Shown piece by piece: positions 1 to 8,237 of a stretch of 64,000 nt of DNA. This DNA comes from Planctomycetota bacterium (lineage in GTDB: Bacteria; Planctomycetota; UBA1135; GCA-002686595), in assembly GCA_012960475.1 (NCBI GenBank), contig DUBE01000063.1:1-64000 (forward strand), read 5' to 3'. The notes beneath the pieces are model-generated. The model was not told where the DNA came from, searched no databases, and saw only the letters and a program-made list of their open reading frames with translations. Each line of letters begins with the position of its first letter. Position 1 is the first letter of the stretch. Made by a program: the position numbers and the translations under genes.

Positions 1-870
1 CAGGGTGTCTCCGTCCACGTCGGCGCTGCAGAAGGCGCTGGCCTCGTCCCCGTCGCTGCTGGTTCCTGATGTGAGGTTGACGGGATCGAAGAACAGGCCC
101 TCGTCGTCCACGATGGTGAAGATGGCTTGGGGGGTTGCGCCGATGACTGCCCCGATGGGGTTGGTGATGGTCAGGATGGCGCGCTCTTGGGGAAGTTCGG
201 GGTCCAGGTCGTCGAGGATCTGCAGGGTCACCGAGGCCGCCAGTTGCCCCGCCGGGATCGTGATCAGGGACGCAGCCAGGGTGTAGTCGAGGTCGGCCCC
301 CTCGCTGGCTTCACCGCTTGCCACGATGGGTACCACCGCAGGCAGGCCCGAGACCGTATCGAGCTGGGCGGTGAGCAGGATGGCCGCTGTGTCCGCTTCG
401 TTCTCGGGACCACCACTGGTTGTGAAGGAGACCTCCGGCTCCCCGTCGTCGTCCACGATGGTCATGGTGTGGACGTTCGCCGTGGGATCCGCATGCTCTC
501 CTGAGAGGAAGAAACTGATCCACTCGGAGTCCTCATGCAACAGATCATCGTTGAGGCTGATGGTGATCGAACCGATGGCGGACCCGGCCGGAATGGTCAC
601 GCTGACCACCGCGTCGGAGGAGTAGTCATTGAAGGTCGCGGTTCCGCCCAGGGAGAGGGTTGCGGTGAGGGGATCGCCACCGGCGCTGCTCCTCTGAACA
701 AAGACATGGAAGGCCCCTCCTGCTTCGGAGCTGAAGCTGAGGGAGGTGACGAAGCCCATCACTCCGCCGCCGCCGCCTCCGCCTCCGCCACCGCCACCCC
801 CTCCGCCAGAACCACAGGCCGGAAGGAGCAGGAGCAGGGGCAGCAGGGTAAGGGCGTGGGCTTTCATCAT
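1..870 (-). CDS. Calx-beta-like domain surface lipoprotein, C-terminus truncated by the window edge
   Basis: Minus-strand open frame from ATGATGAAAGCC at 870 to base 1 without a stop, so it is absent from the ORF track. Reads MMKAHALTLLPLLLLLPACGSG(n)VMGFVTSLSFSSEAGGAFHVFVQRSS...; lipobox LLPAC, poly-Gly, repeated 'TIVDDDGEPEVSF' / 'FTIVDDEGLFF' Calx-beta-like strands. Confidence 0.8.
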   Translation of the reverse strand, partial: MMKAHALTLLPLLLLLPACGSGGGGGGGGGGGGGGGVMGFVTSLSFSSEAGGAFHVFVQRSSAGGDPLTATLSLGGTATFNDYSSDAVVSVTIPAGSAIGSITISLNDDLLHEDSEWISFFLSGEHADPTANVHTMTIVDDDGEPEVSFTTSGGPENEADTAAILLTAQLDTVSGLPAVVPIVASGEASEGADLDYTLAASLITIPAGQLAASVTLQILDDLDPELPQERAILTITNPIGAVIGATPQAIFTIVDDEGLFFDPVNLTSGTSSDGDEASAFCSADVDGDTL

Positions 871-964
871 CTTGGACCAGTTGGAGAGGAACTCGATCAA
901 GCAGCCTGCGCGGGGGAGCGGGCCGCGGTCAAGTCCTTCCTAGCTGGTCTAGAGACTGGGAACC

Positions 965-2410
965 CTATTGGAACAGGATTTCTAGACCGTTCGTGAAGTT
1001 GGAGGTCGTGCCGGGATTCGTGTCCCGGTACCAGCACTGGAAGAACCAGGTTTCTCCAGCCAGCACCGAGACATTGCCCGTTGGACGAGGCAGGTTGGTC
1101 AGGTCCACCGAGATCGCAAAGACCCCCGCTGGATCGACCATGCCGATCTGGGCGTTGTGCCGTCCGATTGCCCCGCTCAGGCACAGGTGTCCCTGGCTGC
1201 CGCCCGGGTTTGGAATGAAACCGGGGGCGGCGCTGTTGAGGAAGAAGGCGAACTTTCCCGGGGGCAGGTCGCTGGCCTGGAGTTCCAGATTGTTCGCGCT
1301 GGCGAGGGAACTTCCCTCACCCGACATGCTTCCAGGACTGCCGCTGGAGTTTGCCACCGCGCTGTTGCAGTAGTCCGTGCCCACGGAGTTTCCGTCCAGC
1401 ACCGCCACGAAGACCGAGGTGGAAAAACTGCCCGCCGTACGGGCATGGCCGATCAGGGTCTTGCCGTCGTCGCTGATGGCTGTCACCGCGACGGGTTCCC
1501 AGGCGCTCACGTCAATACCCAGGCCTGTGAGCACATCGTCCAGGAAGCGATAGCCGTGGGCCGGAGTCCAGATGATGGCGCCGCCGAAGGGACCAAATCC
1601 AAAGGTGCCCCCGGCGATCTGGCCCGCTTGATCCACGCACAACAACAGGGTGTTGTCAAAAGTGCCTCCCCCGGGAATCTGCCCGAGGTTGGTGGCGCCG
1701 CTGGTCTGATTCCAGATGAAAGCGCCGGATCCCTCGCTGCCCACAGCATAGGCGCCGTCGCTCGAGATACCGTTGATCTCTCCCGCTCCGCTGGGGTTGC
1801 TGCCGCTCACCAGAATCAACTGTTCGTTCAAGGAGGCATCCCAAAGGGCTGCCCGTCGGGAGCCGTTGGAGGCCGCGTCCCAACCACCGATCCAGGCGCC
1901 GTCGTCAGAGATCACACTGGCCCGGGCGCTGCCGGAACCGAGGTGGGGGATCTGCATGATTCCGGTGCCGGGGGTCCAGCGGAAGGCGACACCTGTGCAT
2001 CCTTGCCAACCAAGACCCACCGCCGTCTGGCTGTCGCCCGCCAGGTCGTAGGGATTGGCGTGATCACTGCCACAGCCGGCTCCCAAACTGCCCAGGCTGA
2101 CCCAACCGTTGGTCGAGTCCCACAGTCCGGCCAGATTGTCTCCGCTGGTTGGATCATCGATCTGACCCAGCACCTGGCTGCCGTCTTCGGAGACAGCTAC
2201 CGAGGACTGTTGGCCCAGGGGCAGGTAGCCACCGGCCAAGGTCCACAGAAAAGCTCCCTGGCCGTCGTTGCCGCAAATCGCCGTGCCATCGCTGTTGGCG
2301 TCGGTGGAGTTGCCCGCGGCAATGATGGTGAAGGAACTCTGGGCAATGGCGGGGGGCAGGGCCAGGAGCGCCGTGCCCAGTAAGATTGATGGGGTGAGGA
2401 TCTTGCGCAT
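965..2410 (-). CDS. Secreted HAF-repeat/beta-propeller-like protein with C-terminal 'GETWFFQCWYRD' segment
   Basis: 481 aa ORF, signal peptide MRKILTPSILLGTALLALPPAIAQ, repeated 'FLWT..G...LG..' and 'ISDDG..' HAF-like repeats. Confidence 0.75.
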   Translation of the reverse strand: MRKILTPSILLGTALLALPPAIAQSSFTIIAAGNSTDANSDGTAICGNDGQGAFLWTLAGGYLPLGQQSSVAVSEDGSQVLGQIDDPTSGDNLAGLWDSTNGWVSLGSLGAGCGSDHANPYDLAGDSQTAVGLGWQGCTGVAFRWTPGTGIMQIPHLGSGSARASVISDDGAWIGGWDAASNGSRRAALWDASLNEQLILVSGSNPSGAGEINGISSDGAYAVGSEGSGAFIWNQTSGATNLGQIPGGGTFDNTLLLCVDQAGQIAGGTFGFGPFGGAIIWTPAHGYRFLDDVLTGLGIDVSAWEPVAVTAISDDGKTLIGHARTAGSFSTSVFVAVLDGNSVGTDYCNSAVANSSGSPGSMSGEGSSLASANNLELQASDLPPGKFAFFLNSAAPGFIPNPGGSQGHLCLSGAIGRHNAQIGMVDPAGVFAISVDLTNLPRPTGNVSVLAGETWFFQCWYRDTNPGTTSNFTNGLEILFQ

Positions 2411-2712
2411 GGGAAAACGGACGGGAGACTCCTCCCATACTACTGGAAATAGCTAATCCTGGTGGCCCGAACTACTTCACAGGAGAGACTGGGCATTAAC
2501 TTCAGCGACGATATCTCGATCACCCTTTGTCCCTGGGGTTAGATCGGTCGTCGGAGCACTGGGACACGCCTCACAAAGCGGCGTTGTCGTGCCAGTCTTG
2601 CCTGAGTCCGTCACCGGACAGAACCAGAATCAACCTTCGTAGATCACCGTGAATCCAGTACCACGGTCAACTGCCGCGATGCACGAGCGGCAACTTGTGG
2701 TAATTTGAGGTA

Positions 2713-3780
2713 ATGATAGTTCAAGACATGATCCTTGCCCTGCCAAACCCGAGCGGTTTGGTTCTGGGGTTCACGCTGGCGGTTCTGACGGGTCTTTCCT
2801 TTCAATCCTGCGGAAGTGTCAAGCATCCCGACATCCAGCTTCTGGATGCTGCTGCTTTGATTGATACCACCCCCGAAGAACTCCAGCGCATTCTCGACCT
2901 GGGTGCCAATATCGAGGCCCGGAACAGCTATGGTTGGACTCCGCTGAATAACGCCATGGGCTGGACTCATTCCACGGACAAGATCCAGTTTCTTCTCGAC
3001 AAGGGTGCTGACATCGAGGCCAGAGACAATGGTGGCAATACCCCCCTGATACGCGCCGCAAGCAACTGGAGAGGATTCGCCACCGAGATCGTCGTGTTTC
3101 TCATCGAAAACGGTGCACAGATCGAGGCCAGGGACAACGACGGCAATACTCCGCTGATGATGGCCGCGCACGGCTATTCAACGCTCGAGATCGTCCAGTT
3201 TCTCATCGACAAGGGCGCCAACATCGAGGCTAGGAACAACGATGGCAATACCCCGCTGATGCTGGCGGCTCGTTACTCCTACATCAACAAAATCCAGCTT
3301 CTCATCGACAGCGGTGCAAAGATCGATGTCACGAATAACGACGGCTCGACCCCGCTCATGCTCGCCGCTCAGGGTCGCAGCATAGACAAGTTCGAGTTTT
3401 TCCTCGAAAAGGGCGCAAAGATCGATTCCAGGAACAACCACGGCTCGACCCCGCTGATGTTCGCGGCTCGCAACCCCTGGAGTCCCGAGATTGCCCAGTT
3501 CCTCCTCGACAAGGGGGCTGAGATCGATGCCACGAACAACGATGGCTGGACCGCGCTGATGTTCGCCGCGGACTTCTGTCCTCCCGACGGGTACATCGCC
3601 CAGATGCGGGTGGCCATCACCCCGGATCTCATCGTTCAACTTCTTCTTGAAAAAGGCGCCGATCCTCTGCTCCTGTCCAAGGCAGGCAAGAAAGCCATTG
3701 ACTATGCCGATAGTAATGTCAAGTTTTTAGACACATGGACCTACTGGAACCTCTATCGCAAGTCGGACGTGCACTATTAG
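2713..3780 (+). CDS. Ankyrin-repeat protein, probably exported
   Basis: 355 aa; at least 7 repeats of 'GA.IEARNNDGNTPLMLAA....EIVQFLIDK'; hydrophobic N-terminus. Exact start uncertain. Confidence 0.85.
   Translation: MIVQDMILALPNPSGLVLGFTLAVLTGLSFQSCGSVKHPDIQLLDAAALIDTTPEELQRILDLGANIEARNSYGWTPLNNAMGWTHSTDKIQFLLDKGADIEARDNGGNTPLIRAASNWRGFATEIVVFLIENGAQIEARDNDGNTPLMMAAHGYSTLEIVQFLIDKGANIEARNNDGNTPLMLAARYSYINKIQLLIDSGAKIDVTNNDGSTPLMLAAQGRSIDKFEFFLEKGAKIDSRNNHGSTPLMFAARNPWSPEIAQFLLDKGAEIDATNNDGWTALMFAADFCPPDGYIAQMRVAITPDLIVQLLLEKGADPLLLSKAGKKAIDYADSNVKFLDTWTYWNLYRKSDVHY
2890..3580 (+). repeat. Tandem ankyrin-encoding DNA repeats (unit about 100-110 bp)
   Basis: Recurring 'atcgaggccaggaacaacgatggcaataccccgctgatg' and 'ctcatcgacaagggcgc' blocks. 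Confidence 0.75.
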
Positions 3781-3902
3781 GGTTGACTGATGTATTCGCT
3801 CCGATACGCGGTGCATATCAGACGTTGGAATCGCAACCGGAGGGAATCACAGGGACTATGCAGGACATCGTCGTCGATCAGCTCTGATTGGCAGCCTAGC
3901 GC

Positions 3903-4508
3903 TCAGGCGCTGCGACGCAAGGGAGGCCGGGCTCCCATGCATGCCAGGGTGTGACCCAGGTCCAGGCCGATCAGGTCCGGCTCCACGGAGAGGTTTCCTT
4001 CCTGCATGATGCGTGGAGTGGCGACTCCGGCGGTGCGGCAGCCAGCGCGCCAACCGGCCACGAGGGAAAGCACATCGTTGCCCACCACCCAAGATTCCTC
4101 CAGGTCGATGCCGTCTTCCTGACGGGCATGGTGCATGACACCTGTGTTGGGCAGGGCGTAGACCGACTCCTTGTCATAGGGAGGCACTCCCTCCGGGTGC
4201 TCGGTGGCCGCATAGCTGCGGGTGATCTGGACACCATGACTACGCAGGTGCTCGAGGATACCGGCGTCAATGGCCAGCCATTCCTCAAGGGTCTGGCGAC
4301 CGTCGGGGACCTGGTCTTCGTTGCCGAAGAGATAGATCTTCCAGCCCATTTGTCCAGCGTGGAAAAGGGCATCGACTGCGCCGGGAAGGAAGCTCACATC
4401 GGTCATGGAGCGGGCGTGGCCGAAGGTGGGTTTCTGGAGCACGACATCCCAACGCGCAATAAACAGGGCGCGTTGAGCGCGTTTTTTCAAGAATTGATTT
4501 TGGTTCAT
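3903..4508 (-). CDS. HAD-IIIA/GmhB-like protein with degenerate catalytic motifs
   Basis: 201 aa; overall layout resembles histidinol-/heptose-bisphosphate phosphatases (ALF...LPGAVDAL...GWKIYLFGNEDQV...EHPEG...ESWVVGNDVLSLVAGWRAGC), but the DxD and GDK..D motifs are lost. Confidence 0.55.
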   Translation of the reverse strand: MNQNQFLKKRAQRALFIARWDVVLQKPTFGHARSMTDVSFLPGAVDALFHAGQMGWKIYLFGNEDQVPDGRQTLEEWLAIDAGILEHLRSHGVQITRSYAATEHPEGVPPYDKESVYALPNTGVMHHARQEDGIDLEESWVVGNDVLSLVAGWRAGCRTAGVATPRIMQEGNLSVEPDLIGLDLGHTLACMGARPPLRRSA

Positions 4509-4754
4509 AGCTACCTTTGGAAGCTGGGCAGCGGGGGGCTAGCCCTTCTTTCGTCCACTTGCCTCAATGAGTCGAGACCTTGGAAAGTATTTCCCAGGGA
4601 TTTTGTGCAGCGAGGAGCAGCGAGTGGGAAAGGTTTTCCGTGCGGTCTCCCTCTGAATCCCGCTTCCTACTGGGGCCGTCGCCTTCGTTTGGTCGACAAA
4701 ACAGGGTTCAGGGATCTTTCCCGCCATTTTTTCCAATTGCCCCCTCCATTATTC

Positions 4755-5849
4755 ATGCGTCGTTCCCTTCGCATCGCCCTGGTCATGAACCCCTTTGCCC
4801 TGCGCCGTCGAGGGGGTGATCACGCCCGTTCACTGGCGCGGGAGCTGATCAGTCGTGGACACGCGGTGCGTGGCTTCGGAGCGCCCCCGGGGGCGATACC
4901 GCGCAGCGGAAGCAGCTTGATGCCCGGCATTCGTGGGTTCATGCCCGATGTGATCATTGCCTATGACGGACTCTCGCCGGCCGGTTCCCACTCGGTGGCC
5001 ATGGCGCGCAGGCTGAATGTGCCGCTCTTCTTGTTCGAGCAGGGCTTTCCCCTGGTGGGGCACCCGGTGGAGCGCATGATGCGTTTTGTTGGCGAGCAGC
5101 TCTGGGGGCGGCGACTGCGCAGGACCGTGGAACATGTGGTGGCCCTGGATGATCTGGCCCTGCGCCAGGTGCGGGAATTTGGAATTGACCCCCAACAGAC
5201 CAGTCTGATTTCCGGGGGGGTGGATCAGAGCAAGTTCCGCAGCGGCATGCATTCGCACCTGCTGGAACGTCATGGTGTGCAGGGACGCATCGTGCTGGCC
5301 GCCGGGGCCTTTCAATCCGGCCGCGGTCTGGAGAAACTCGTGCGGGCCTATGCCTCCACCTTGGGAGCGAGCGAGGACTGGACCCTGGTGCTGGCTGGAG
5401 AGGGTCCCGAGATGCTGGAGCTACGCGCTCTAGGCAATATCAAAGGGATCGCCGCTCGCATGATCCTGGTGGAGCGTCCTCGGCCGGAGGAACTGCCTGC
5501 CCTTGTGAGCGCCGCTACTTTGATGGTGGACCCCGATGTCAGCGGGCGCGGTCCCAGGCGTACAACTCTCGGCGGCCTCGCCTCGGGCACGCCGCTCTTG
5601 AGCGTACCCGGTTCCCTGCAGGCGAGTTTGGTGGAGCGCGGCGTTGGGATGCTGGCAGACGACAGTAGCGAAGCCGCCTTGGCCCATGTACTGCGTGTGG
5701 CCGCATCGGATCCCGGGCGTCGAGCCCGTTGGTCCGCCATGGCCCAGACCCTCGCCTCTCAAGAACTCGCCTGGGATGCGGTGGCGACTCGCGTGGAGCA
5801 ACTGTTCCTGGGTGATTCCACACCGCACGAGTTGCTGCGTAGCGCTTGA
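4755..5849 (+). CDS. Glycosyltransferase (GT4-like)
   Basis: 364 aa from ATG 4755 inside the longer ORF 3951..5849; N-terminal RIALVMNPFALRRRGGDHARSLARELISRGH, later 'GRGLEKLVRAYA', 'LVLAGEGPE', 'VDPDVSGRG'. Confidence 0.8.
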   Translation: MRRSLRIALVMNPFALRRRGGDHARSLARELISRGHAVRGFGAPPGAIPRSGSSLMPGIRGFMPDVIIAYDGLSPAGSHSVAMARRLNVPLFLFEQGFPLVGHPVERMMRFVGEQLWGRRLRRTVEHVVALDDLALRQVREFGIDPQQTSLISGGVDQSKFRSGMHSHLLERHGVQGRIVLAAGAFQSGRGLEKLVRAYASTLGASEDWTLVLAGEGPEMLELRALGNIKGIAARMILVERPRPEELPALVSAATLMVDPDVSGRGPRRTTLGGLASGTPLLSVPGSLQASLVERGVGMLADDSSEAALAHVLRVAASDPGRRARWSAMAQTLASQELAWDAVATRVEQLFLGDSTPHELLRSA

Positions 5850-5884
5850 GGCGAACCCGGCGTCAGCTGATTTCTTGATTCCGC

Positions 5885-6706
5885 CTAGCTGGTCGCGCGC
5901 TTGAGCTCGTCCTTCAGATAGGACATGTCGGCGATGTACTGGCGTACGGCTTCGGCTGTGGTCTCATCTAGTTTGTCGAACGTGACGTTGACCTCCACCG
6001 AGTCGGAGCGCTCGGTGAGCTCAGTGACTTCGGCGGTGGCTTCGCTGAAGCCCTTCTTGAGCAGGGGCAGTTTGAACTTGACCGTCATGGCAGTGCCAAC
6101 CGCCAACAGCTGGCCCATGTCAAAGGCGGCCAGGCCGGTCTTTCCGCCGGCCCATTGAAAGGTCAGGCCCTTCTGGTCGAGGTTGCTCATGCGGCCCACT
6201 CCGGTCCATTGCTGACCGAAGGCGTGGCCGTGCACCGGGTTGTCTGCCTTGGGGGTGCCCAGGAAGTGTTCGACCCGGGACTGGTCCGTGGGGCGAAAGA
6301 GAACTGAACTGGGATCGCCGTCAAGGTCGAAATCGCCGTCTCCTGCTTCCGCCTCTTTGGCCTGGGCATCGGAGGCCAGCGCGGCGGCTGCTTCCTCGTC
6401 GGAGTCATGCACGCCGACCACCCGATCGAGACCGATTTTCTCCAGGATGTCCCGGCAGAACGAACTGGGGTGGCTGATGACGAGCTGGCCGCGGGTGTCC
6501 TGGAGACCACGCGAGGCCTTCAAGATCGCACCCAGGGCTGTGGAATTGATGAAGCGTACCAGGCGCAGATTGACCACGATTCGGGAGAGGCCTGAGCGTT
6601 GCAGGGTGGCGATCTCTTCCTGGAAGGCGGGGCAGGAAAAGGTATCGAACTCACCGCGCAGGTGGAGGACGGCGTGTTGTTCGTGGGGTTCAACTGTGGT
6701 CTGCAT
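5885..6706 (-). CDS. STAS-domain (anti-sigma-factor-antagonist-like) protein with PilZ-like C-terminus
   Basis: 273 aa from ATG at 6706 (MQTTVEPHEQHAVLHLRGEFDTFSCPAFQEEIATL...VRFINSTALGAILKA): STAS signature. C-terminal 'GRMSNLDQKGLTFQW...GTAMTVKFKLPL...VNVTFDKLDETTAEAVRQYI' is PilZ-like. Confidence 0.75.
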   Translation of the reverse strand: MQTTVEPHEQHAVLHLRGEFDTFSCPAFQEEIATLQRSGLSRIVVNLRLVRFINSTALGAILKASRGLQDTRGQLVISHPSSFCRDILEKIGLDRVVGVHDSDEEAAAALASDAQAKEAEAGDGDFDLDGDPSSVLFRPTDQSRVEHFLGTPKADNPVHGHAFGQQWTGVGRMSNLDQKGLTFQWAGGKTGLAAFDMGQLLAVGTAMTVKFKLPLLKKGFSEATAEVTELTERSDSVEVNVTFDKLDETTAEAVRQYIADMSYLKDELKRATS

Positions 6707-6712
6707 GCACAG

Positions 6713-6718
6713 ATGATA
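6713..6718 (-). promoter_or_regulatory. Putative -10 (TATCAT), 6 nt before the STAS gene ATG
   Basis: Minus strand reads GCTATCATCTGTGCATG. Confidence 0.45.
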
Positions 6719-6801
6719 GCAACTCGGTCCTCCGGAGGGGGGGCATCGGCCACTTGCGTGCCCTCTCAGGGATTCTTCAGGCCTTTCTTGATGATCGCTG
6801 A

Positions 6802-6818
6802 AGCCCCCGCAGGGGGCT
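6802..6818. promoter_or_regulatory. Perfect inverted repeat AGCCCCC-gca-GGGGGCT in the divergent STAS/SpoIIE intergenic region
   Basis: Read directly; ends 8 nt before the putative -10 TATCTT at 6827. Confidence 0.4.
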
Positions 6819-6826
6819 GGGGCTGG

Positions 6827-6832
6827 TATCTT
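6827..6832 (+). promoter_or_regulatory. Putative -10 (TATCTT), 7 nt before ATG 6840
   Basis: Part of the recurrent TANNNT-to-ATG pattern. Confidence 0.45.
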
Positions 6833-6839
6833 TGGGATC

Positions 6840-8237
6840 ATGGCCTTTTGGAAGCGCAGACAACCCAGCACCGAGACGGACCCGTCATCTGTCACGGATC
6901 CTGAACCCCTGGCCAGTGCGCGCTCGGCGGAGGAGATCAGCAGCGTCTTGCTCTTTTCGGGGGATGCGGGCAGGGACAGCAAGACCGTTGAGGTCCTGTT
7001 GGATGCCATCGCTCGGGTCTCGGCTTCCCGGGACCTGGATGAGTTGCTCGAATATGTGGTGGACACGGCTATTTCCACAACCGCGGCGGAGCGCGGCTTT
7101 CTGTTCCTGGCTGAGTTGCCCGGGGAACAGCCCGCCGTGCGCAAGGCCCGGGATGCCAAGGGGAGTCCATTGGACGAGGAGGAGCGCTGGTCCACGAGCA
7201 TCGTGGCCAAGGTGGTGAACTCCGGGGTCCCCCTGCACACCATGATCTCCGGTCAAGGGGACCTGGACCTGGGGCAGAGCATCATCGATCTCAAGCTGAG
7301 GGCAGTGATGTGTGTGCCCCTCGGTGTGCGCAGTACTGGGGATGAGGCGGATCGACAGGGGGCCTTGTATGTGGATTCTCGAGCTGCGAGCCGTGAGTTC
7401 ACGGACGGCGATCTGGCCGTCTTTCACGCCCTGGCCCAGCATGTTTCAATCGCGGTGGAGAACGCCCAACGCAATAGCGAGGCCCTGGAGAAGGCCCGCA
7501 TGGAAGAGTCCCTGGCCCTGGCCGCAGAAATCCAGAAGAGCCTGATTCCCAAAGACCTCAAGGTGGGCACTGGGTTTGATGCCTTCGGATGGTATCTGCC
7601 GGCTGAACACGCCACCGGCGATTTCTACGATGTGGCTCGGCTGTCCGACGGACGCAGTGTGTTGATGTTGGGAGACGCTACGGGACACGGCGTGGGCCCG
7701 GCCTTGCTTGTGGCTTCGGCCCAGGCGGCATTGCGCTCCTACTGCAAGATCTTGGATGATCCCGCGCGCATCGTGCAGATGGTGGATGAGGATCTTGCCG
7801 AACGTATGGATGCGGGTACCTTCTTGACCCTCTGCCTGGTGGTGGTGGGTGAGGACGGAAGTCTTGAATGCGTGGACGCCGGTCACGGTTGCACCCTGGT
7901 CTACCGCGCATCTGCGGATCGGGTGGAGGCCCTGACTTCGGACGGTCCGGCACTGGGGGTTGCTCCCGGTTTTGAACATGCCTCGCGCGCGGAAGCAAGT
8001 TTTGAGCCCGGCGACATACTGCTGCTCTTCAGTGATGGCATCAGTGAATCCGCCCACGAGGACGCGCCCAAGGCCCTGTTTGGGGAAGAGCGTATTGCAG
8101 AGGTGCTGCTCGAAGCTGGGCGCGCGGGGGAGGACTCAAAGGCACTCTGTGAGCGCTTGAGCGAGGCGGGACTGCAATTCAGCGGAGGTCGCCGGGATGA
8201 TGACTGGACCCTGTTGGCCTTGCGCCGAACGCCCTGA
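6840..8237 (+). CDS. GAF-domain SpoIIE-type PP2C serine phosphatase (RsbU-like)
   Basis: 465 aa; GAF-like region then 'MEESLALAAEIQKSLIPKDL...GDFYDVARLSDGRSVLMLGDATGHGVGPALL...DAGHGCTLVY...LLLFSDGISES'. Confidence 0.92.
   Translation: MAFWKRRQPSTETDPSSVTDPEPLASARSAEEISSVLLFSGDAGRDSKTVEVLLDAIARVSASRDLDELLEYVVDTAISTTAAERGFLFLAELPGEQPAVRKARDAKGSPLDEEERWSTSIVAKVVNSGVPLHTMISGQGDLDLGQSIIDLKLRAVMCVPLGVRSTGDEADRQGALYVDSRAASREFTDGDLAVFHALAQHVSIAVENAQRNSEALEKARMEESLALAAEIQKSLIPKDLKVGTGFDAFGWYLPAEHATGDFYDVARLSDGRSVLMLGDATGHGVGPALLVASAQAALRSYCKILDDPARIVQMVDEDLAERMDAGTFLTLCLVVVGEDGSLECVDAGHGCTLVYRASADRVEALTSDGPALGVAPGFEHASRAEASFEPGDILLLFSDGISESAHEDAPKALFGEERIAEVLLEAGRAGEDSKALCERLSEAGLQFSGGRRDDDWTLLALRRTP

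Noticed and set aside
1157-2383. 408-aa plus-strand ORF
   Set aside because: Antisense shadow of the HAF-repeat gene (965..2410 -), which has a signal peptide and coherent repeats; the plus translation is low-complexity GC-rich noise.
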